Below, one piece after another: positions 11,102 to 21,562 of a stretch of DNA of 64,000 bases (its first letter is position 1; each line of letters starts with the position of its first letter). The stretch is taken from positions 10,267,831 to 10,331,830 of the forward strand of contig NC_049979.1 of assembly GCF_000003815.2 (NCBI RefSeq), given 5' to 3'. The position numbers and the translations under genes were made by a program. The notes beneath the pieces are model-generated. The model worked only from the letters and a program-made list of their open reading frames with translations. It was not told the origin of the DNA and made no database searches. The stretch comes from Branchiostoma floridae (taxonomy: Eukaryota; Chordata; Leptocardii; Amphioxiformes; Branchiostomatidae).

Positions 11102-12438
11102 CACGATGCATAAACACAACTTTAGCGTTGTCGTCACCCTTGTCATGTGTACATGTTGATATTGCAACGAATGTAACATGGAGTACACACTGTTGCATGT
11201 AGTACTGGTCCCTTAGAGACCTGGGTTGTAGCTGAAAAACCATTTCAGCCAGGCATTTCTTTAAAACTATGCGACAACTTAGAACCCAAAGATATGCTGT
11301 TTTATCTTAACATTGAAATATTTCGGACTGATCACTGATTCATTGCAACGAAGGCGCGATAATCTCCTGTGCGGAGAAAACTCTTCGGTTCACACATTCT
11401 TCTTCCTCGTTTTGAGACAAGCATGTACAAGGCCGCGTCCTTGCCCTTACAACGCCCTTATCCTCATCTCCGTCCGAAGACCTCTTAATCTTTTTTTGAA
11501 AACGGCCTTTTTGTAATGAGTGTTTGTTCCTCCCAGGTAATACCGTTTTAAAGGTCTTCCGTCATTACATTGACAAGGGTTTTCAAACTTACCAAAAACA
11601 ACTCGGTACGCGAGATTATCCAATGTCGGGCGTGACGCAGGCGTTCCTTTACATCAATTTGCGTGCGTCATAGTGTGGGAATGTGTAGTTTGAATTTCAG
11701 CACAACAACTTTTCAGGGGAAAAGAGGGGCTAAAAGGATTTAGAGTGTTTATGGGTGAGTGTTTCTTTGTTTTTGACGTTGTGTTGAAATTCAAATCAGC
11801 CATTCCCACGGTCTGACGCATGCAAACTAATGTAAAGGAATTCCATTGCATCTTATGATAAAATGATGGTCAACTGTGCTAAAAATTGCATTTTGAACTT
11901 AGTTGCTATTGCATGAATAACATTCATCCTGATACCATGTTTCTAACCACATGTTTTTAACCCGCTTCGTTAAACGCGATGCGTTCTGCGCATAACTTGA
12001 AATTGAGACGACAGACAAATGGTAAATACGGGAAAACCGTTGATGCATTCATTTGATAAAACTGACATATACAGCTGGTAACGATATCACCGTTTGCGAA
12101 CAAATACGTACTTGTGGTAATCCTCATTCTTTCCTTTTATTTTCATTCTCTGCACTTTAAAATTCTTCGTGCCGTAACATACGTTTAAGATGGTCTTCTC
12201 GTTTCACTTGCATGCCCCGTGCAACTTAACGAGCTAATGGTATTAAAAAAAAGAATTTTAGATGCAGGAAAGGATGACGTCGTCTTAAGTGAGACTGACG
12301 CACTTTTGGCACTTGATCCCAGCAGAACCTGAACATCTAATTACAATTATATTGTCGAGAAACATCCACAAACATAATAGTAAAAAATTAGATTAAACGG
12401 TATTGTGCTCTTACACGTACCAAGCAAAACAACATGCT
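11102..12438. other. Intergenic spacer between genes 1 and 2
   Basis: No exon was recognised. An imperfect inverted repeat is visible: GCGTGCGTCATAGTGTGGGA near 11661 and TCCCACGGTCTGACGCATGC near 11804, suggesting a small foldback element of about 165 bp. Confidence 0.4.
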
Positions 12439-12470
12439 TATAAAAATGCGCGGAAAGTTCAGTCCCACAG
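12439..12470 (+). promoter_or_regulatory. TATA box of gene 2
   Basis: TATAAAAA at 12439-12446 lies 120 bp before the gene 2 ATG. TCAGTCC at 12459-12465 fits an initiator, although only about 22 bp from the TATA box. Start near 12461-12470 is inferred. Confidence 0.6.
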
Positions 12471-12558
12471 CACTCTCTGACAAACAACCTGCCTCGTCGT
12501 TACCAGCACCAACAAACAGTTTTTGCAGAGCTTACAGAGCTCCAAAGAGGCCGCACCG

Positions 12559-15500
12559 ATGGCATCCCGGACACAGCTGTGTCTTGTCCTGCTGCTTCTG
12601 GCGGGGATGATGACCTCCAGTGAAGCATGGCGGACACGGAAGACATCAGGCAAGACAAGCACCAGCACTGGCACCACCGAGGAGGAGACTGACAACGCTT
12701 TGGCCGCTATGCAGCAGATGTTCGAGTCCGCGAAGGGACGTTTGCCGGAGGACCTGGAATCCAGAATTGGTGGAGGGGGTAATCGACAGCCTGCCCCTGA
12801 CGCCCCGGAGGTACAAGATTTGTTCTCAGATAGACATTGCAAAATATATTCTTTGCGTAAAAGTTCTGATTGTGGAACGACTTATGAATATGTTTGTGAA
12901 AACCTCGTTTATGTGTTTTCCCCTCTTTTCTCTGTCATCTTCTCAGACCTCTGTGACGGAGAATCAGGAGCAAGACGCGCCAGAAGGTGGGTTATATAAC
13001 GTTGACTGTTGCTTTTTCTTTTAAAAACTCGCAGTGTGGTAGTGTTTGAGTCCTGTCGTAAAGAAAGGTCAGAAAAGACATAGTCCTACGATTCTTGCCT
13101 TTTATTACAAATCTTGTATAGTAACCAGGGACATCATATATCTTGGTTACTATCTGTACTGCACGATTTTCTTCTTTATGGCGGCATTTTAGCATATCAT
13201 TTTGTTTGATAACAGCTCAAAGTCGACGGAAGACAGGAGGGTTTCAGATGGAGAACATCTTTTCTAACATCGGTGACAAAGCTGCAGAGAAACTGCAGAA
13301 CCTTCAACCATCCGGAACGTATTCCACAGGCTTTGACGGTAATTTCATGGTGAGAGAATCCCTCCCTCTGCTTAAGATGTTACGCTAGATATTGTCGGTT
13401 GTGTGGAGAAGGGTCGTGAACTGGTAATATTTGCAGGAGGCGTTTTCAGAAATTGGTAATATGAAGCTTAAATCAGTTGAACTTTGCTCTGCTCTACTTG
13501 ACTGCAACAATAGATTTGTTTCGTTTTTTTGGTGGTTCAAAGTCTCTCTTTCACCTCAACTTCCCTAATGTAGCGAACAATGTAAGAGAACACTACGGTA
13601 GCTAAGTTCCTTAAAACAATAGGGAATGATGGATGCCGATTTTTGTATTGTACCGGACATGCGTCTTATACAATAAGAATCATATATCCCGGTTGTATTC
13701 CCAGGAGGCTATGAAAGAGCGGTTCCAAGATTTGGCAGACGGAGGAATAGCAACAGGTGCACGGCAGAAACAAGAAGAACGGAGGCCGTCGGAGGAGGAA
13801 AGGGGAGGCTCTGCTGGACGTCAGCAACAGGAAGAACGCAGGCCGTCGGAGGAGGAAAGAGGAGGCTCTGCTGGACGACAGCAACAGGAAGAACGGAGGC
13901 CGTCGGAGGAGGAAAGGGGAGGCTCTGCTGGACGACAGCAACAGGAAGAACGGAGGCCGTCGGAGGAGGAAAGGGGAGGCTCTGCTGGACGACAGCAACA
14001 GGAAGAACGGAGGCCGTCGGAGGAGGAAAGGGGAGGCTCTGCTGGACGACAGCAACAGGAAGAACGCAGGCCGTCGGAGGAGGAACGTGGAGGCTCTGCT
14101 GGACGACAGCAACAGGAAGAACGCAGGCCGTCGGAGGAGGAAAGGGGAGGCTCTGCTGGACGACAGCAACAGGAAGAACGGAGGCCGTCGGAGGAGGAAA
14201 GGGGAGGCTCTGCTGGACGACAGCAACTGGAAGAACGCAGGCCGTCGGAGGAGGAAAGGGGAGGCTCTGCTGGACGACAGCAACAGGAAGATCGGAGGCC
14301 GTCGGAGGAGGAAAGAGGAGGCTCTGCTGGACGACAGCAACAGGAAGAACGGAGGCCGTCGGAGGAGGAAAGAGGAGGCTCTGCTGGACGACAACAACAG
14401 GAAGAACGGAGGCCGTCGGAGGAGGAAAGGGGAGGCTCTGCTGGACGACAGCAACAGGAAGAACGGAGGCCGTCGGAGGAGGAAAGGGGAGGCTCTGCTG
14501 CACGGCAGAGACAGGAAGAACGGGCACATCGGAGGCCGTTGAAGGAGGAAATGGAAGGCTCTGCTTCAGAAGAGGAAACAGAAGTCGACGAATCCACGCA
14601 GGAGGAAATTGAACAAATTGAGGAATCCGTCCAAGAGGCAAATGAACACATGGAGCAAATGGAGCAAACTCTCCAAGAGGAAATAGAACAACTGCAGCAA
14701 GCCGCACAAGAGGAAAGGGAACAGACGGAGCAAGCCGTACATGAGGAAATGGAACAAATGGAGCAGGCCGTACATGAGGAAATGGCACAAATGGTGCATG
14801 AGCTAGAAGAGGAAGTCGGACACGAGGAAAGTGTTCAAGACGAACAGGTGCTGGAAACTGCAGAAACCGCACTCACTGATGAGGAAAGGGAAGCAATGTT
14901 GCAATCCGTCCATGACCAGGTCAGTGAGGGTATAGAAAAACAGGTGTATGAAGCTATGTTTAATGTACTTGTGCCAGAAGACAGCACAGTGGAAGAGCCA
15001 GAGGAGGAAGTATTGAGTCGAAGCGTCAGGGCAGCACCAAACAAGAAGGGCCGTGTGGAAACCGGTGAAGAAGATGTGGATGGAGACACAAAGGGCAAAC
15101 GGCGTAATAATATCAAAAAGGGAGGTTCGGCTGATGGTTTGGTCAATGATGAATATTTCCTCAGCCCCGACCACCCCAGAAACAGAAAGCAAGAGAACGG
15201 CAAAGACGAGGACGACAAGGAAATGTCAGGAGACGGATCGGGCAGTGGCAGTGGTGACGGAGAAGGCAAGGCGTACGGGCGGGAGAAGGCTGGAGGCCAA
15301 GGGAAGCCTGAAGGCAAAGGCAAGCCTGAAGGCAAAGGCAAGCCTGAAGGTAAAGGGAAGCCTGAAGGCAAAGGAAAGGCTGCAGAGAAGGGCAAGGCTG
15401 GAGAGAAGGGCAAGGCTGCAGAGAAGGGCAAGGCTCAAGGCAAAGCAAAATGGTGGGAGAGAAGCGAGGCGGAGAAAGAACTTGAAGTCGAAAAGGAGAA

Positions 15501-16411
15501 AGAGATGCAGAAAGCAGTTAAAGGAGAGATGAAACAATTGGTCAAGAATTTGATTATGGAATCCCTGAGTGAAATTACGGAGGAGGAACAAGATGGAGAG
15601 ACAGTGGAAGGGCAAAAGAAGAAGCCTGATACAGAAGAAATAAAATCTGCTTTGGCAGATATCAAGGCAAAGATGGGGAAAGGCAAGGGCAGCAAAGGAA
15701 AACAGGCAACGGCCACCGAAACCGAAGAGGAAGAAGTTGTAGATGCGGGGGAAAAAGAGAGCCGGCTGCAGAAGATGCGGCAGCAGCTTTTGAGTCGAAA
15801 GGGCAGGGAGGCGACCTTGGGAGAGTCTTCTTCAGAGGCCAAGGACCTAAGCAACCTGCAGGGCTCCAGCATCGCCGTGCTTGTAGCTGGAACCGCCATG
15901 CTGCTGCTCGCCGTGGGACTGATGGTGCAGAACAGGAGGATGGTCAGGTGAGGATAGAAACTCCTGCCACTGTCTGTTCTCAGTAAGGCCTACGTCACAT
16001 TTCCAAACTGGGGCCCGGCCGGGCTGTTTCGAAAATTAATATTTTTGCCAATAAATATGCACAAGGCATGCTGTTGAATTATTTTTGGTCTGTCTTATGT
16101 TTTTGTTGTTTTTTAAATCGTACTTTCCGTTCCCCCAAACTGCCCGGCCGGCCTCTGTGGAAATGTGACGTTAGCCTTCGTAGATAGTTGTACCGGCAAC
16201 CAATCATAGCAAAATATCTTGAATATCAATTACCACATGTTTATTCCTGTTGGTCTCATTGCTTCTTTCACATACTTTCTTGCTAACTGGGTTCAAAACT
16301 TTGCCCAACAGCGCCATCCTCCAGGGTGACAGCCACATCCCCGGGCGCGTGAGCTCGGAGTGGGCGGCTGAGGCAGGCGCAGTGCCCGGCAAGGCCTTCC
16401 ACGTCCAGTAA
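12559..16411 (+). CDS. Gene 2: repeat-rich type I membrane protein with coiled coil (unrecognised family)
   Basis: Exons 12559-12810, 12947-12986, 13216-13349, 13705-15947 and 16312-16411 join in frame to 922 aa. The ATG at 12559 opens a clear signal peptide (MASRTQLCLVLLLLAGM..., cleavage after about residue 23). Residues about 166-412 are thirteen copies of a 19-residue Arg/Glu/Gln repeat; about 442-511 is Glu/Gln-rich with 11-residue periodicity; RSVR-A (15019-15033) is a minimal furin-type motif; SGSGSG (15238-15255) sits among acidic residues like a glycosaminoglycan attachment site; a Gly/Lys/Pro/Glu stretch follows; the helix is about 863-884, then about 38 cytoplasmic residues. The final intron is phase 2 just after the helix, as in gene 1, and both helices open with Q-G-[PS]-[TS]...I-A-V. 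A diverged paralogue of gene 1 is likely. No function is assigned. Confidence 0.85.
13774..14514 (+). repeat. Coding minisatellite, 13 x 57 bp, in gene 2
   Basis: Thirteen near-identical 57-bp units start every 57 bases from 13774. Each encodes a 19-residue unit containing EERRPSEEERGGSAGRQQQ. A decayed fourteenth unit begins at 14515. Units differ by a few substitutions (for example GAAGATCGG in copy 10), indicating recent homogenisation. The unit lacks stops in other frames, which explains several long antisense frames here. Confidence 0.95.
14602..14811 (+). repeat. 33-bp (11-residue) coding repeats, hendecad coiled coil in gene 2
   Basis: Units such as EEIEQIEESVQ, EEIEQLQQAAQ, EEREQTEQAVH and EEMEQMEQAVH recur at 11-residue spacing, with one 14-residue variant. 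Hydrophobic positions are spaced as in right-handed or long coiled coils, so oligomerisation is plausible. Confidence 0.75.
15985..16178. mobile_element. MITE with about 45-bp imperfect TIRs in the last intron of gene 2
   Basis: AAGGCCTACGTCACATTTCC at 15985 recurs inverted as GGAAATGTGACGTTAGCCTT ending at 16178. The similarity extends through a GGCCGGGC-rich inner part. The element is 194 bp with an AT-rich middle and no coding capacity. Confidence 0.75.
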
Positions 16412-17098
16412 GCTACGGACCTGACGGACCGACCAGCAACCAAACACATCGGACAAACGGACCAACACAATTTCAATTCTGATAGTAAGAACGAGAATCT
16501 AGTTACCCTCTAGTCTCTTACATAGTCTCATCTAACAATCCTGTGTCAAGAAAACAGGGTCGTCATATATTTCATTCAACTAGCAGCAAAGACTTTTTCA
16601 AAATTGAACATCCTGAGATTTGCAACTATATCCTCAATGCCATGTAACACCTGGCACAATTATCGTAACTGTTACATATAAATACTGTCCTAAATCACGA
16701 GACGGATATGATGTGTTTGTTGAAAAGCGCGGATTACGGACAACGAATCGGAATCATTTTGTCGTGTGCTGTGATCTAAGTCAAACGTACTAGTTTCTTA
16801 TTAAATGCTTCGCTGTGTGCGGAAGAGCTTCCAAATCGCTATTTTGTTCATGCTACTTTGGCAACTTGTATTCATTCGTCGCAACTGCACTAATTGTAAC
16901 AAACGCAGACCCATGAAGTAGTGATCTGCCCTGCGATATTTCCTGTTCTTCATGCCATCTGAGGCACTGGAATGTTCGTCGGGATGTGTTGTTGTGTAGA
17001 ACGAGATGCTTTGTGAGTAAACTCCTGATGCTTTTGCTTCCTTGAACCCTGTCATACATTTGCTATTTGTGTTGGTTGTACCTGCGACACACGTGTGT

Positions 17099-17104
17099 AA
17101 TAAA
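17099..17104 (+). terminator. Poly(A) signal of gene 2
   Basis: AATAAA lies about 690 bases after the gene 2 stop codon, preceded by a GTGTGT stretch. The 3' UTR at 16412-17098 has no other canonical signal that I see. Confidence 0.5.
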
Positions 17105-18495
17105 CATATATCATCACATCAAGTTGTCTCAAGTTGCCTTATATTTGTTCAGGCGTTTCATAGGGGTACCCAGGCCTAGGGCAGCTAGTTTCCTTGATGG
17201 TCAGTCAGTAGCAGGGTATATTTTCCTTTCTATTCAAAGTAACCAATGCACCTCCCATTGTATGTTCCAATGGAAATGCCCTACCCCATGACCCAGGATT
17301 AGAACATGGCTCTTTCAGTTACAAGCTAATTGGAACCAAGCCAGTTTGATACTTGTCTCCCACGAAAAAACACATTTAACTAGAAGGATCACATTCTTTC
17401 CTAGAAATCCAGCCAGAAATCTTCCCCGAATTTCAATTTTGCCAGAAAATAACATTCCAGTGGCGGGTAGGTACCTCCCCCGTGTACCCCCCCCCCCCCC
17501 CCAATGTGTGATGTACAAAGGATAAGTCTGTAAGCTAACCATTTCATGACGGTTCTAGTAGGACCGTAAAAGATGCAAAGACAAGTCCGCATCAACTAAT
17601 ACTTCTGAACGATGAAAATGTGTTGTTATTATTAGGAATTAAGGCAAGACAAAATTTAGGTTGCTAGAACGAAATATAGCCTGTTTAATCGCGCTCCTAG
17701 TGACCAGTCTGACTGACCAGATTTAATAGCAACTGGCAGCGGTAGCCTGTGGCTAGACTAGTATATTGCAGATCGATAGAAAGTTGAAAACAAGCAGTGT
17801 AAGAAGCAGACTGTCAATCTGATGTAAAAAAACGTCGTTTGTAAGATGCCTTATTCAGCCGACATCCAATAACGAAAATTTTTGGCCTTACTTGCTCAGT
17901 CTTTGCCACGCTTACTTTCCCTGGTACATTCTCCTTAAACCCCGTTGTTGCACCCCAGTAAAGGCATGCACTGATATCCGTCGAGTAGGTTTGCTCTACA
18001 TGAACAGTGCTCTATCAAACACCCCAGACATTTGTCCCAACGGGGTCCAACCTTCTCAGGCAATTATTGGATGATTAGTAAACATTATGCGATGACGACA
18101 GTTGCCGCGTTTTCAATCCATCCTTTGTGCTCCGTTAATCTCCATGTTTTGGGAAACAATTTCTGCTTTCTCACGGTGTGACGAACGTCGATAAATTGAT
18201 AAAGGTTCTTTCCGTTGTTATTCTGTAGTGGTGGGAACGGTTTTCTCTATGTCTAAGCCTGGGTACGTGTATTATTTTACTCAATGGTCAACGCGTAACA
18301 AGACCCGATGGTCACCTCAATGTATGACTTGAAGTCCACTACAGGGTTACTGGTCACATAGGATGTCAATAACATGTCTTTTTCCTAGGTCGATAACGTC
18401 ATGAGACGACTTCACTAACAGTGAGGATTAACTGACCGAAATATGAGACACAGGGGTTACAAAAGCTGCTAGGGAAATTCCCTGCTCCATTTAGA
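17105..18495. other. Gene-free spacer
   Basis: No exon was recognised. It contains a poly(C) run near 17487-17502 and short unconvincing open frames. Confidence 0.4.
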
Positions 18496-21016
18496 CCGGT
18501 GTGACAGCGATCTCGCCCCCCCGTGATCTCGCCCCCCCGGGGGCGAAATCACTAGCGATCTCGCCCCCCCGGGGCGAAATCGCTAGCGATCTCGCCCTCC
18601 CCAGCTAGTGATCTCGCCCCCCCCCCAAAAAAAACGGGTTTACATTACATTTTAGAAGTTGATTGGTATAAATCACAAAATGCAGTTTCAGAATAATATA
18701 AGTACACGAGTTTGATACATAACTCCATTCATAGTATCAATATTAACGTAATTACATGGTAATAAGATAGTTGAACTTGTTTCAGACAAGGAGGGTTGGG
18801 TCCCTTGTATTCCCATTATTGCATATACCTGAGTCTTGACATAAGATGTATTTCATTGTATTCACCTGTCCTCAAACAACCTATATATCTCCAATATGAA
18901 GTCTCTACCATGAAGTGACCACAAAAGAACTATGTAATGTCTTTATTAATTATGCAAATACTAGAGTTCCACGAACACATACCTTTGCCAAATAAACCAG
19001 GTTTGTTATGTAGAATGATGTCTGTAGACATAAATGTGTTACTCATTACATTTTATTTTATATGCCCGGAGTTGGTTCATAACATTTCGCCATTGCTTAT
19101 ACAAATTAGATCCCTATTTACATAATGATATTAAATTGTATCAAGCATCACTTAACCTATCAGCATACCAAAAATTATGATGATCCTTTCATCCCTTCTT
19201 GACTTATTCTCTTTCAAAGTAGGAAACTAAACCGGCTCCTGCAGTTCAAGAAAAGACGTTACCGGACCCAAACATACACCTCTTAGTCTCTGCCATCTTT
19301 CTCAGTTCCATATGTGTCAAGTTTGAAAGTCCTATCACGGAATGCAGTGGATTTATCAACTTTCCGCATTAATTATGCAAATTGTTAATTTATATAATAT
19401 ATTTTATAGTATCTCATTATGTAAGTTTTTACTTAGGATATCTACATACCAAAAATCATGACGATCCGTCAACATGTTCATATTTTGCCATTAATTATGC
19501 AAATGAGATCATCATCTGCATAATTAATATGTATAGATATTTCTTTCTTTCTCAGCTACAAATGTGACAAGTTTGAAAGTCCTATAAAGGAATGCAGTGG
19601 ATTTACAAACTTTCCTCATTAATTATGCAAATTAGCTGTCGATTTGCATAATTAGAATTCCATCATGTAAGTCTTCCCTTTGGCTATCTACATACCAAAA
19701 ATCATGACGATCCGTCAACACGTTTATATTTTCTCATTAATTATGCAAATGAGGTCGTCATTTGCATAATTAACATGGATTGATTTTTATCTCTTTCTCA
19801 TCGATATATGTGACAAGTTTGAAAGTCCTATCATGAAATGCAGCAGATTTATAAACTTTCCTCATTAATTATGCAAATTAGTTGCTGATTTGCATAATTA
19901 GTATTCCATAATGTACATTGTTACTTGGGCTATCTACATACCAAAAATCGTGACGATCCATCAACACGTTCTCGAGTTATTCTCGTCCTAAGTTTGAAAG
20001 GAAATCGGCGACTGCAGTTCCAAACAAGCCGCTAGGGGGTCCAAACTTGTAGCACTTACTCTCTGTCCCAAGGGCTATGTACCACTCAAAAATTATAACC
20101 ACAGCATGTCCAGAATACGAGATATCAAAAATTGAAGTTCTGCTGCAGTACCTTAGCAAGCCGCTAGGGGGCCCATTATCGAACTTGACCTTCGTTTTCC
20201 CGACCCCTACCCACCTACCAAATATTATTGGGATCCATCAAAGGCTTCTTGAGTTATGCTGTTAACACACAGACAGACACACAGACAGACACACAGACTC
20301 ACAAGCCTAAAACATAACCTTTGCCAGAATACCTTAGCCATTCTGGCAAAGGTAATTAGGTATTAATTAGAATAACGCACATTTTGGTATATGCACCTGG
20401 CCAAGAGATATCTTCACCTCCAACATGAATGTTTTTTCTAGTATTTAGGAACTGATGCATTTACCCGTGTTTCTTAAGACTGGTACTTTACCAGTGTTTG
20501 TGTAGCATTTAGCAACAGCTATATCAACTTGCGCGTAGATAGTGTTTATAATGAGCTATTATTCACGTGTGTTTTTGTTAGTGCTTTGGAAATGTTTCCA
20601 GCACAAGAAAGAAAACACTGTGACAAATTGAAAACATATAGCTGACGTATTCCGTACCATAGACGGTGTTGATTTATACGTTCGCAGTAGCACTGTTTTT
20701 ATGCCACCTCAGCTGCAAAAATTGTCTTTTTCATTTCAATGTTATGTTTGCACCGAACAATATAGTATCGACTTTCGAGGTATGACAGGCATCTTACGGT
20801 ACAGTAATAAGGTGCCATATAGGTACCAGGTAACACACCATACACGTTACTCCCCAGGTACAGTATAGTACCAGGTAGCGCACCTGTAATATGTAGTAAC
20901 CAGCTGCTCTTGGGGGGGGGGGGCGAAAACGCTAAAGGGGGGCGACAACGCTAGTGATCTCGCCCCCCGGGGGGGGGGGCGAGATCGCCGGGGGGGCGAG
21001 ATCGCTGTCACACCGG
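18496..21016. mobile_element. Outer TIR element, 2.5 kb, with C/G-rich termini
   Basis: CCGGTGTGACAGCGATCTCG at 18496 is found exactly inverted, ending at 21016 (CTGTCACACCGG). The inner flanks repeat GCGATCTCGCCCCC and its inverse several times on each side (18507-18620; 20920-21000). The interior is AT-rich, has no transposase, and holds another element (18980-20354). No target duplication is clear. Confidence 0.7.
18980..20354. mobile_element. Inner TIR element with 245-bp internal repeats and octamer motifs
   Basis: TACCTTTGCCA at 18980-18990 and its inverse TGGCAAAGGTA at 20344-20354 bound the element, with TA at the edges. The right end forms a hairpin (20316-20352) preceded by a CAGACAGACACA tract and a TTCTTGAGTTATG motif. 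Internally, units of about 245 bp starting near 19446, 19691 and 19937 carry ATACCAAAAATCATGACGAT. At least nine ATGCAAAT/ATTTGCAT octamers occur between 18950 and 19895, mostly as facing pairs. Confidence 0.65.
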
Positions 21017-21287
21017 AATGGTTTCTGATCCTTTCTCTTTTTTGATGAGTGTGCTTGAGGTATGACTCTCCTCAAATCCACGACCTCCATTAAACGAAGC
21101 TACAGATAGGTACTCATTTCCACCTGTGTGGAGTTGGGAAAGACGGTAAGTAAACAGGTAATATAGTTAATGTGCCTTTGGTACACTCCAGCGCAATCAC
21201 GACAATCAACTTACTAGGTACCCTGACATGAGCGTGTAAGAAGCAGGCACTACCACAATCACCCCTCCTTTATAACACGGCTATAAC

Positions 21288-21562
21288 AATAATAATAATA
21301 ATAATAATCTGGTGTATTTTGCCAGCCAGTAGGTACCCAAAGTATGAGTAATGAGGCTGTTTAACGTGGTCGAGGCACCTCCTCGAGCACGGGACCCCCG
21401 TTTTACGTCCCTCCCGGAAGACGATTTCGTGGAAAACTTCGTGAGGCTACAGCAATCCGGACGTCCTTGGTTGGTCCCCCATCCAAGCACTATCCGGACC
21501 GCGCGTTGCTTAACTTCCGAGATCGAGGGATCGGGTGTACCAACGCGCCACGCGGCCGTAGC
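21288..21562 (-). mobile_element. 5S rRNA-derived SINE (SINE3-like)
   Basis: Read on the minus strand, 21562-21445 resembles 5S rRNA from its first to last bases: it starts GCTACGGCC, contains GATCTCGGAAGTTAAGCA and TGCTTGGATGGGGGACC (the internal promoter region), and ends GCTGTAGCC. A non-5S body follows (21444-21310) and then an (ATT)n tail (21309-21288). A 5S head, unrelated body and simple-repeat tail is the layout of 5S-derived SINEs. It is not a plain 5S gene because it has many substitutions and no T-run terminator after the head. Confidence 0.8.

Noticed and set aside
13666-14872. Long minus-strand and alternate-frame open frames (up to 387 codons) over gene 2
   Set aside because: They are by-products of the stop-free 57-bp repeat; the + strand frame alone has signal peptide, splice sites and membrane helix.
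17487-17502. Poly(C) run as a regulatory or i-motif signal
   Set aside because: Mononucleotide runs recur in this window (17.5, 20.9, 25.3, 30.8, 52.2 kb) and length may be a consensus artefact; no context supports function.
21445-21562. Functional 5S rRNA gene
   Set aside because: Many substitutions, no T-run terminator at the 3' end, and a joined body with ATT tail fit a SINE instead.
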